The position numbers were made by a program, and so were the translations under genes. Below the pieces are notes generated by a model. That model did no database searches and was not told the DNA's origin. It saw only the letters and a list, made by a program, of their open reading frames with translations. Positions 30,595 to 39,518 of a DNA stretch of 64,000 bases are shown piece by piece. Numbering within the stretch: the first letter of the stretch is position 1; each line of letters opens with the position of its first letter. Source of the stretch: Aurantiochytrium sp. KH105 (Eukaryota; Sar; Bigyra; Thraustochytrida; Thraustochytriidae); NCBI GenBank assembly GCA_003116975.1, contig BGKB01000008.1:62001-126000 (forward strand), read 5' to 3'.

Positions 30595-33378
30595 TTAAGG
30601 GTTCTCCGCATCAGTGCTGTGCACAGGCACATACGTGGGTGCTCCAATCGTGCGATGGAGTTCCGAGACTGAGCTCGCGTAGTCCAAGTTTGCATGAGGC
30701 GAGACAACCTTGAGAAAGAACACCGAAAAACCGCCATAAACATCCATGGTGAAAAGCATGACCGCCGCCAGCCCTAAGACAAGAAGTCCTGTGTTGGGCG
30801 AGATGGCAACGCCACCCCCTTGCCCCTTTTTCTGCTGCTTGGACTTCTCAGAAGCAGGTAAAGGAGAGGGAGGGTGCAGTTGCTTTATTGCATAGAATAG
30901 CTGCTGTGCTGCCACCTGATAGACGTCGTCTTCAAAGTGGACACCATCAATGCAGAGTTTCGACGCATTTTCCGTCAACGCATGCATGTTGATGGAAAAT
31001 TCCGCAAGCTTGTCAGCAATGGAGACGAAATCGTCGTTCAGTTTCACCGCCACGTCCGGGTCAATTGAAGCCACAAAAGGTCCAGCCAGCTTCGCTTCGG
31101 ATACATGAATTGGCCCAAGCAGCATGAGACGCTCGCGCCCTACTTGAGAGCTTATGGTTGCGAGTTCGGCGCGATGCGAAAACGGTTTCATATCCCGGAC
31201 CCACGCACCCGCAACAACTATTTCCGCTGCTGCATTGTTGGCTCCCATCGTGGATACAACGCCAGCCATACCCTTGCTTCTTTCTGCGGCCACGAATCGC
31301 ACCTTAGCGGGAGGCGTCGTGGATACCGTCCACGTCGTGTCAAACTTGGGAACAACATCCCCTGACTTCGGGTCAGATGCAAGCCATCGACCATGACTTG
31401 GTTCGAGTAGAGCATGAAAGGCGGCCGCAACGCGAAGCGTATTTGAGTCTCCTACAAAAAGAAAATTGCGTCCCGCCACGACATTGCGGGCCTCCCTCGA
31501 GGTAAAAAATTGAAACTGGCAAGCATTTTCCGCGAGATGATCAGCCCAGGCCCACTTGCGACCATCGCAAAAGAGATTGGGGGGTGCTTTGCAGCGCCCT
31601 TGATCGGAATGGACCCAATCTCCCCGGACAACCTCGTCCAGGCACGCCTCTCGAGAATAATGATGGGCAGGACCGCGCATGGGGCCAGCATTCGGAATCG
31701 CGCCGTGTGGGGCAAGGACGGGAAGAGCTTGTACTGCGGCCACGGCGCAAATGAAACCCAAAGCAAAGGTGAAAATTGCTTGCGGTCTCGAGCTCGCCGT
31801 GCTTTCAGCTTCAGAAACTATGATTCTTGGGGTCGCTAATTTGTGCTCGACGCCAAGAAAGAGCGCGGTGCCAAGCAATACAATGAGAACGAACACTAAC
31901 GGCCAGGTTAGTTGCAGAAACTGTGCCGTCCACGCTACAATAGCTGCACCTGCGAGAAGAAGACCACTTCGACCGAGGAAACACAGTGCCTCCGAAGAAG
32001 AGTCTGGAATGAGCAAGGCGCGCGTGACCATCGTTGTGCGGAAAAGGCGACGCGCCAGTGCAAAGTACACAAAAGTAACGAGGGCCATATTGACCTTGGG
32101 GAGCTCCGGCACAAAGACAAGGACGGTCTTAGCGTTGCTCGTCAGCCAGATGTGGTGCTGCATAAGGTACGTTTCGAGAGTGTACTTGCCAATGTTAGCA
32201 AGTACACCAAGGTGGATTTGGCGTAGCCAGGGCGTCAAATTTCGGAAAAACAGGTAGGTGAGCAGCGGTATCATAAAAGTATACGGGTTCCAGGAGTTGA
32301 AGTGCAGCTTTGGAAGTGGTAAAATTTCTGTGGCCCACCACCAAAATGCGACCAGGAGCACGGCAGCCGTAGAGCCCTTAATGAGCCACATCTGGTGCTT
32401 GGGCAGACCTTCCACAATCCGAATCCACTGCATGGACTGCGGAAAGTTGCATGCAAAGATCATACCGAAAAACGTCGAATAGTGGTCCAGACCGCTGCGG
32501 AAATGCCACTCGTAGCGAATGCCGTACGCGCCAACGGCTGCTCCAGGATGCGGGTCATTCGATATCGGCGAAAAAACAAAATTGAAGACCGATTTGAACT
32601 CCCAGATCATGTATATTAGCACTCCTGCGCAGAGCAACTTTATACGCACCTGATACTGGGTATGATTTATTTCCTTGTAAGCGCGCATGATTACAAAAAC
32701 GAAAAGGAAGTAAAACGTATGCAGAGGGCAAATGTAGTAGAGTACATACATGTTGTTAAGTGTGAGGCAGAGAAAGAGGACGAGAAAGTTAAGACGCCAC
32801 AGCATTTGCGCAAAACGCACAAAACCAAAGTCCTGCTTGATGTAAAAGAAACTGAAATTCCCGAAACCGGTCATCCAAACGTAGCATGAAATCATAACAC
32901 GCACCGAGTTGTACACCTCGGATTCGTGAAAATAGTGATAGAGGAGAAACACGGTTTGCATCCAGCCCTTCCATTCCTCGGTCTGGTCGCGATTCACGAT
33001 GTCGTTACTTTGTGGATCGTGTTGCACGGATCCAATGGCAAAGATGAGCACCGTGAGACAAATGAACCAAAAGAAGTCTGGATTGTGCGTCTTTTGGGCG
33101 TGTGCAAAGGCGGGTCTATTTTCGCACGCCCATGTGAAAAGCATGATGGCTCCAAGTACTGACAATTCGCGTAAGAGGAGCATTATGCTCTGTCGCGTCA
33201 TCTTTAGCGCAGGGATCTTCTTAGACATCAGGCTGGGGTCCACCTCTTCTGGCTCGGCGCACAGCTCGCGCAGCTTGCCGAGCGCGAAGGCCACAATGCA
33301 CGGCCCAAGCAAGAAGACAACGCTCAGAGTTGACGTGGCCACGTCCGGCACCCCGTAGGAAACGCCTCCAAGCTTCAT
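30595..33378 (-). CDS. Cas1-type polysaccharide O-acetyltransferase fused to a C-terminal SGNH (TBL-like) domain
   Basis: The product has 927 residues from ATG 33378. Residues ~20-535 are a polytopic Cas1p/RWA/CASD1 acyltransferase: EEWKGWMQTVFLLYHYFHES and WMTGFGNFSFFY (~135-180), then EWHFRSGLDHYSTFFGM (~290-306), then IGKYTLETYLMQHHIWL (~396-412). Residues ~570-840 are an SGNH esterase-fold domain: GDWVHS, FLFVGDSNTLR (GDS 643-645) and DGVHF (~809-813), giving the Ser and Asp-x-x-His pair of TBL/PC-esterase proteins. A final membrane span lies at ~863-889. Together these move acetyl groups from acetyl-CoA into the Golgi and onto sugars. In animal and fungal CASD1/Cas1p the SGNH domain is N-terminal; here the order is reversed. 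It is divergent from an SGNH-hydrolase gene and near a SIAE-like esterase gene. Confidence 0.9.
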   Translation of the reverse strand: MKLGGVSYGVPDVATSTLSVVFLLGPCIVAFALGKLRELCAEPEEVDPSLMSKKIPALKMTRQSIMLLLRELSVLGAIMLFTWACENRPAFAHAQKTHNPDFFWFICLTVLIFAIGSVQHDPQSNDIVNRDQTEEWKGWMQTVFLLYHYFHESEVYNSVRVMISCYVWMTGFGNFSFFYIKQDFGFVRFAQMLWRLNFLVLFLCLTLNNMYVLYYICPLHTFYFLFVFVIMRAYKEINHTQYQVRIKLLCAGVLIYMIWEFKSVFNFVFSPISNDPHPGAAVGAYGIRYEWHFRSGLDHYSTFFGMIFACNFPQSMQWIRIVEGLPKHQMWLIKGSTAAVLLVAFWWWATEILPLPKLHFNSWNPYTFMIPLLTYLFFRNLTPWLRQIHLGVLANIGKYTLETYLMQHHIWLTSNAKTVLVFVPELPKVNMALVTFVYFALARRLFRTTMVTRALLIPDSSSEALCFLGRSGLLLAGAAIVAWTAQFLQLTWPLVFVLIVLLGTALFLGVEHKLATPRIIVSEAESTASSRPQAIFTFALGFICAVAAVQALPVLAPHGAIPNAGPMRGPAHHYSREACLDEVVRGDWVHSDQGRCKAPPNLFCDGRKWAWADHLAENACQFQFFTSREARNVVAGRNFLFVGDSNTLRVAAAFHALLEPSHGRWLASDPKSGDVVPKFDTTWTVSTTPPAKVRFVAAERSKGMAGVVSTMGANNAAAEIVVAGAWVRDMKPFSHRAELATISSQVGRERLMLLGPIHVSEAKLAGPFVASIDPDVAVKLNDDFVSIADKLAEFSINMHALTENASKLCIDGVHFEDDVYQVAAQQLFYAIKQLHPPSPLPASEKSKQQKKGQGGGVAISPNTGLLVLGLAAVMLFTMDVYGGFSVFFLKVVSPHANLDYASSVSELHRTIGAPTYVPVHSTDAENP

Positions 33379-34084
33379 CTTGCCAAGTAGCCTTTCCGGC
33401 GTGACGCGTATAGGCCCGCTGGCGTTGAGATGAACCTGGCAGGGCTGGTGCAAGCTGCAGCTGGCCGCGGACAGGATTAGTGATCCTCGCTGACGATACT
33501 ACTACCCGTGGTATACCCAGATGAGGTTTGCTGTAGTCCTAGTATAACTGGAAAATGACGCGGCCGTCAATCCCGTAAGGTCCGCCGAAAAAAAAAGCCT
33601 TTTATTGAAGTTCTGAAGTGTGTCTAGAGCTGCCAGACTGGCAGACTGGCAAAGTTATGCCAGACTAGCAAAGCTGTGCAGGCTAGCAGGTTACTAGTAC
33701 TCTCGTACACTCAAGTATTCCAATTTCTCTGCTTGCAGCGAAAGTTCAGATTTGTTTGTTCGTTGAGGTCACGAAACTTTTTCTTTCCTTTATTCGGAGT
33801 TTATTTTCCCTCTGTCTATTTTCCCTCTGTCGAGCATGCTCGTTCTGAACCTTTGTGCAGGAAGGCGCGCAGTACCTCAACCCGCGCGTGCAGCAGAGAG
33901 TGAGAGGCGAGGTGAGGCAAGGCAAGGCAGGCAAACGCGAGGAAGCGCAAGCGCGCACGGTCGCAAGGTCGCTTGATCGGTCGGCCGTGGGCTGCCTGGC
34001 GCACGCTTGATTGGTCGCCCGCACGTTGAAGAGGCCAACTGTCTTGCGAGCGAGAGTTGTGCCAGAAGCATTGGCGTCATCGCT
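33379..34084. promoter_or_regulatory. Divergent upstream region of Cas1-SGNH and SGNH-hydrolase genes
   Basis: About 0.7 kb with degenerate GCCAGACTGGCA/GCCAGACTAGCAAAG repeats (33629-33690), an A-run near 33587-33597 and AGCG/AGGC-rich sequence. No gene was seen. Confidence 0.4.
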
Positions 34085-35746
34085 ATGATGGCTGTAAAGG
34101 CCAAGCTGATAATCTTCCTTGTCCTCGGTCTGGTGGTCGCGTCGCTAACAGTATTCAACTTTCCTGGCATTGTTGATTCTGTTCTTTTCCAAGCAAAGGT
34201 TCGCGCGGACACCATGATCTCGTACCCGTCTGTACATGCAAAGTCAGCCTTGTCGTCGCGTGAAGAAATGGGATCGCCGGCTGTCAATTCGAGCACTCGT
34301 GAGATCAAGCAAAGCTGCTTCGCTCCTGAGCTTTTCCCCATCGACCTAGAAACACGAAAACCAAACTGCAGGTTCTCGCCAGAAAGCATTTCGGAAGGTA
34401 TGTGCCTGAGGAGCATCACCAATAATGGAGACGAATCACGCTTCTTGCCAGTTTTGGAAAAAATCCAATCGAGACAATGCATCACCATACTCGTCTTTGG
34501 TGGGTCTATTTCCAAAGGAAATTGCGCTTCCAATAATCCGGACAAACCACTTGGCAAGTCTGAAGCATGGCTTCCTCGACTGGAGTACATTCTCAACGCG
34601 CGATATCCGTGCAATGGTCAGCACTCCGTCATCAATCATGTAATGAGCAATCGCGGAACTGACCATCACTTCCAGACGATGCGACGTGCAGATACGCAGA
34701 AAGCTCTTGCATCGGCTGACATCGTGATCATGGAAGCCTCTGTCAATGACGTAGCAAGCGCATACCATTTGAATAGATTTGGCAAGGAAATGGGCATTCG
34801 CTCCAACATGTTGCAGTTCTGGACCGAAGCAACTATTCGCCTCTTGCAAGGAAAGTTTTCGCATCTTGCGCTTCTATGGGTCGAGACGTCTACTCGATCC
34901 TGGAAGGGCCAATCCGAAGCTGGGAAATTACGTGCGCCCTATCGATCTGATGCAAGCGCGGATCACCTCGAAGTGCTTCAATATTATGACATTCCCCAAA
35001 TCGATGTCATGCGTGCTCTCGGTGCCGGTGGCTTGCCCTTGGAGCGAGAGTTCAGGACTGAATGCTACTTTTGCGACTTCGTCCACCCGACCCGATACGG
35101 ACATAATATTACTGCTTCGATTGTTGCGTCTGCCTTTGATCGGATGCTGGAGCACCGTCAATCTCGACATATAATGCAACGATACCAGAAAGGAGACACT
35201 CAGGACCTTTCCGATCTTCCTGACCCTCTCACCATGATACAAAAGCTGGATGATGCAATGCGCAAAGCGGATAGTACACGCGTTACGCTTAATACACAGG
35301 AGAGCTTTGATAAGTATGTCGTGGGTGCGGAGTCTCGAGACGGCGTGTCTGGCTGGTCTTTCGACACAGACATGGAGGGCAAAGCGAAGACCGCGATGAC
35401 TACGAGGAACAACTCGTGCGTGACAGTGGAGCTAGGGATCAGCTCGCGCGTTTCGCTCTTATCTTTTGAGCTTTTTCACTCCTACAACAATGTTGGTACA
35501 GCACTTGTCAAGTTACTTGAAAGATGCACCGCCACAAAGGATGCCTTTGTCACCTTGGGCGGCGTCGAGGAACTGAAACTTCGTTGGATTGATCGAGTCT
35601 CCATTGGCGTGGAGCGATTTATCAATTATGACTTTTCCGAATTAGGGCACAATGACTGCGCAAAGTTTGCTTCCGTGTGCGCAAAAGATGACAACGGAAG
35701 TAGCAAAGTCAAACTTTACAGTGTTTTTGCATCGTTAGCTCTTTAG
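34085..35746 (+). CDS. SGNH-hydrolase, type II membrane protein
   Basis: The product has 553 residues from ATG 34085. A signal-anchor spans ~5-26 (AKLIIFLVLGLVVASLTVF). The SGNH blocks are ILVFGGSISKG (139-143 GGSIS, nucleophile Ser), MEASVNDVA (Asn ~221) and CDFVHPTRYGH (Asp ~331, His ~334). The usual GDS is replaced by GGS, as in some SGNH families. The C-terminal ~180 residues form a second, Cys-containing region (SWSFDT..., VELGISSRVSLLSFELFHSYNNVGT) that looks like a beta-sandwich binding module. It likely hydrolyses or transfers acyl groups on Golgi or cell-surface glycans. It pairs divergently with the acetyltransferase gene, which supports a role in acetyl-glycan metabolism. Two hairpin repeats lie just beyond its stop. 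Confidence 0.8.
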   Translation: MMAVKAKLIIFLVLGLVVASLTVFNFPGIVDSVLFQAKVRADTMISYPSVHAKSALSSREEMGSPAVNSSTREIKQSCFAPELFPIDLETRKPNCRFSPESISEGMCLRSITNNGDESRFLPVLEKIQSRQCITILVFGGSISKGNCASNNPDKPLGKSEAWLPRLEYILNARYPCNGQHSVINHVMSNRGTDHHFQTMRRADTQKALASADIVIMEASVNDVASAYHLNRFGKEMGIRSNMLQFWTEATIRLLQGKFSHLALLWVETSTRSWKGQSEAGKLRAPYRSDASADHLEVLQYYDIPQIDVMRALGAGGLPLEREFRTECYFCDFVHPTRYGHNITASIVASAFDRMLEHRQSRHIMQRYQKGDTQDLSDLPDPLTMIQKLDDAMRKADSTRVTLNTQESFDKYVVGAESRDGVSGWSFDTDMEGKAKTAMTTRNNSCVTVELGISSRVSLLSFELFHSYNNVGTALVKLLERCTATKDAFVTLGGVEELKLRWIDRVSIGVERFINYDFSELGHNDCAKFASVCAKDDNGSSKVKLYSVFASLAL

Positions 35747-35785
35747 CGATAAACTTCTAAGAAGCTCGAGTTGAAAGTTTCAATG

Positions 35786-35859
35786 GTGTCGGAAGTGCGT
35801 TTTGGGCACTGATTTATCTAAAGTGTCTGAAGTGCGTTTTGGGCACTGATTTGATGAGT
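35786..35859 (+). repeat. Tandem 37-bp hairpin repeat
   Basis: Two 37-base units each hold the identical 24 bases GAAGTGCG...CACTGATTT (35792-35815 and 35829-35852). Each contains a perfect 5-bp stem AGTGC/GCACT with a 7-base loop. A third copy, with the same stem and a changed loop, is at 37063-37086, overlapping the end of the next frame. Confidence 0.85.
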
Positions 35860-37064
35860 TGCTCGCCACGTGCGTCAATGAGTTCATTTCCCACACTCTT
35901 GATTCCAAAAACCATATTCGGTGGGCTTGCGGTGTTTGCGGTGTGCTCCACGACAGAAACGGAATCGCGGAGATGATTGATGAAGATGACTCTGCGCTTG
36001 ACCCGATTGAATTTCAAGATTCGTCCAACTGCGCGGTTGGCAGTCGTACAACCACGACATTTGAGTCTGGTAGGTGCCTCGTCGTTCACGAGCAGGGCGT
36101 TTCAAATAAACAGGTGCAAGTTTGCGCCGAATGTTGCGCGTGTTTGCGCAAAGGCCGAGCCCCATTGTCGTCCTACCTTTTTATCGATCCGGGTCCGATG
36201 CCAAAGCTTCCCGAAACAACTTTCGCTGAAGACTTGCTGCTCTCAAACTGCCGACTAATCTCGTGGGTGTATCGTGTCAAGGCGGCTTGGCAAAAAGGAA
36301 GCAGCGGCAACCATCTTAATCGCGTCATCACCGGCAACGCTCTCGCCGTGAGTAAAGCTAGCGCCGAAGGCATTTTCGTGAAGGAAGCAAATGGTTCTCT
36401 CATCGCTCAAGGCATCGACTCTTTGGCTGACGTTTTGCGCGTTGTTTTTGTCTCTGAGGTCAGCTCAATCAACGAGGCGAAAAGGCTCGTCTCAAAAAGC
36501 AAAATTTTGAAAGTTCGAGCTGAAGATTTGCGCATGTGGTTTGAATTCTTTCGAAGCCATCGGAATGAGTTCATGAGTGAGTCCTGGAATGATGCGTGGC
36601 TCAAGTCGAAAATTGATGTCGCAAACAGAGCGCACGAAAGCGGCGTTCCTGCAGTCCTTTTGCTCATTATCACTGTCCTGATCGGCCACAGCGGAGACGC
36701 GGCCATTGATGCTCCTCACACAGGCTACGCGGATGGTTCAGGATATACAAATGATCTCACTGGACCTGCGGGAGGGCCTCTCGCTGCTACAACTGCCTTT
36801 GTTAGCGAGGCAGAACATACCAAAGCGGATGGCTTGATGCTGGGTACTGGCGCCCCAGTCAGCGAGTCAAGCGATAGCTTTTACTCTCATGCATTCTCTA
36901 CATTGTTTCCTTGGGGCAAGGGCAAGGCCCCCAAGCGAACGCTTCAAAATGGAAAGAAAATTTCGACGCTGGGCTTGGCAAGGTGGCTCAAGCTTCTCAT
37001 CGGAAGGTGCGACAAGCGATTCGTCTCTCACGCCAGTTTTTTGTTGGTAGCTTTCAATTTCTGA
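35850..37064 (+). mobile_element. Fragment of a Helitron-type transposon protein (cysteine-rich N-terminal domain)
   Basis: The frame is open from 35850 to TGA 37062-37064 (~400 codons), but the first ~40 codons lack ATG. They already hold family Cys residues (WACGVCGVLHD), so the natural start is missing or elsewhere. Conserved-looking blocks are VCAECCACLRKGRAPLSSYL, DPGPMPKLPETTFAEDLLL and VYRVKAA. They resemble the DUF6570-like domain that precedes the Rep/helicase region in Helitron and Pif1-like proteins (C..C...L..G..P....L......P..L..LT..E..LI). No Rep or helicase domain follows. The rest is unfamiliar, with one hydrophobic stretch (AVLLLIITVLIG). The frame is bounded on both sides by the AGTGC hairpin repeat. 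It is an incomplete copy; a domesticated gene is possible but unsupported. Confidence 0.5.
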
Positions 37065-37086
37065 AGTGCGTTTTTAGCACTGATTT
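37060..37086 (+). repeat. Third hairpin repeat at the 3' end of the Helitron-like frame
   Basis: TCTGAAGTGCGTTTTTAGCAC followed by TGATTT. The stem AGTGC/GCACT is kept while two loop bases differ from the 35.8 kb copies. The TGA stop lies inside it. Confidence 0.8.
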
Positions 37087-37675
37087 ATTACTCGGGGGGC
37101 AAACTTGTGCAGACATTTGACAGTTGCGGCGTCTTCCGCACGGCCGCGGCTCCACGAACTCTGGAGCGTTGACACCACAGCATAAGCAGCAGGGAGAGCA
37201 CCGAAAGCAGGCTGTGGAGCGTGCGTTCAACAGCACGAACGCCAGCATGGGAACAGGTATAGTATGGAGAGCGACAGCAACAAAGCCTAAGGGTTGACGC
37301 GCGAATGATCATATCCAGCCTAAGGGTTGAAAGCAGGTTCTAGGGCATGCGCATACCACAGCAGTAACAACAGAGTGGTTGCGAGTGCTCCGCAGTTCAA
37401 CTTCAGTGCGAGTTCGCGGCACGGGGTGATTCGGGCGCTCTCGACAATAGCTAGTGTCACCATGGTCAGTCGTAGTCGAGCCTTGCGCATGCGGCTTGCA
37501 GATGCAGAATCAGCTTTGCCAGTCATTTGCCCCACTGGCAGCCAGCCATTGCGGCAAAGACCCAGGCAGCCTCAATCCATTGAACGGGGCGTCAGCACAA
37601 CACTCAGAGCGCAAGTGCTGCTCTCTACATTTGCAAGTGCGGAACCGCCCATCGCAAGTGCAGAATAAGTCTTTC

Positions 37676-37739
37676 TTGTTGCAAGCCCTGGCTGTATGAG
37701 ACTGCCATTGTTGCAAGCCCTAGCTGTATGAGACTGTCA
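37676..37739. repeat. 32-bp tandem repeat, two units
   Basis: Two 32-base units beginning TTGTTGCAAGCCCT match at 30 of 32 positions. Confidence 0.85.
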
Positions 37740-37802
37740 GAGTGAACAGGGTGCTTTTTCGGCAAGTCCATCTACGATTGGCTATATGCAAGTGCAGATT
37801 TC

Positions 37803-38650
37803 GCCTTGCAAATGAAGAATTCTCTCTGCTAATCGCCACTACAATGGCAGACATGGGAGAACGTGCAGCTCGACTTGCTGCAAATGCAGACTTGTGACTC
37901 GCAAATGCAACATCACAAAAATTATTATGTAGGGTAGCGCATACCTCAAGAGAAATACCAGTGTGGGGCAAGCCAACCACAGCAAAAATAGCAACCAAAG
38001 AGCCTGCAGAGAATAGGCCTAGTGTGGTGCATTTATACTACCACAGCGGCATCAAAGTGCAGCAGGAGCTGATTGCCTACGGCGTTCGTATAACAGCAAC
38101 AACAACAGAATTCGGACTTATCTGCTTTGCGACAACAGCATTAGACTTCGAGCAAAGCACGTGGGGGTCGTCCTACCACTAATTAACAACAGCAAACTTG
38201 CAAGCCTTGCAAACGAAGAACTCGCTTTGTCAGTAGCCACACCAATAGCCAAAGGGGAGTGCGGGGAGATCGACTTGAAATACACAATTGTCCCTCACAA
38301 ATGCAGATTCAAATACATATACTGTTGATCAAAACAGCGCTGGGGCGTACATACCTTTGCAGCAACAACAGTCCGGAGTATGCCAACCACAGCAAAAACA
38401 GCTATCCATGGCCAGAAGCGAATAGTGTGGCGCGCTCACACCACAGCACCATTGATTTTATAAGGACGGCTACTTTCTGCAGGCGTTCGCACTATACAGC
38501 AACTACAATAGAAACAGCATGAAGACCTGCCTGGAAAGCAGGCAAGGGAGCCCGCCTATATCACAGCAGCAACAACAGAATGAACATGAAAGTGCATTAT
38601 GACTTCAAGCGAAGCGTGTGGCATGGGTCGACCTACCACAGCAATCACAA
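37803..38650. repeat. Diverged tandem duplication, ~401-bp period
   Basis: Unit 1 (37803-~38192) and unit 2 (38204-~38650) share GCCTTGCAAA(T/C)GAAGAA, CCAACCACAGCAAAAA(T/C)AGC, AGCGAATAGTGTGG-like and GGCGTTCG blocks. They stay at a constant 401-base offset over the first 300 bases, widening to ~457 at the end. Neither unit codes for protein. Confidence 0.75.
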
Positions 38651-39518
38651 CAGCTCGAATGCAGCACTCTCAGCAAATGAATAGAGAAACAAATGTGCGG
38701 GATGAGCCTTCCGATTGTGACGATGACGCGCCCTTTGTAGCGAAGCGATAAGGCTTTTGTGCAACAGCGGCTGCGGGCGAAACCTGGACTTTACGTCAAA
38801 ATACCTTGCTGGTGCGAAGGCCCCAAGGAGTTCAGGCGTGATCAATGCAAAAGTTAATGTTGGAGGTTCAAGCATAGATACTGTTGAGCTTGCTCTCGTT
38901 CTTGCGTTCATTGCGGTAAAAGACAATCATCGAGAAGGCTGCGCTTACTGGTGTGATTCGACCAAGTCCTATGCTCCCTTAAGCGCGCTTGCTTGATACG
39001 ACCTCGCGCAAACAGCAGGGACAAAGTCAGCGCGACGCAGGGTGAGGTCATAGACGGTGACGGCAGCTCACGGACGACGAAGATGCTTATAGAGACCGCC
39101 GCGACAGGGCCCAACAAGGACAGCCGACGAGACATCAGCTTTTCCCTGCGTCGAGATCTGCACCTGCTTTTTCTACGTGAGACGACTTTCAGCCTCCCCA
39201 ATTCCTTCAAGCAAGCCAGGTTTCCGCCTTTGCTTCCACACCTGAAAGGCCCGCGTCAAAAGTGCAAGTCACAGCCTCTCCTGCCGCCAAATCTGCTCAA
39301 TCTACTCCCAAGTCTTCTTCTTCTACAAGTCATCCTTCGTCAAGACCGGCTCCCTCGGCTACGAATATAATCAAAAGAACAACTCCATCGGAAAAAACGC
39401 ACTTCAGATCGCGGGTGCTTTAGCCCCGCAGGGTATGATTTGCGATGCGATCCGTGATCTGATTTGAACGTTACTGCTTTCATCTGGCTGATGCGATCTC
39501 ATCTGTCACGGTGATGGG

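Larger units (their letters stand above)
37087..39518. other. Gene-poor, repeat-derived spacer
   Basis: 2.4 kb without a supportable gene. It holds a 32-bp tandem pair, a diverged ~400-bp tandem duplication, many ACAGCAACAACAG and GCAAGTGCAGA motifs, a TAGGCCTA palindrome (38014) and an inverted copy of TCTGAAGTGCGTTTT (39394-39408). It looks like old mobile DNA. Confidence 0.5.
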
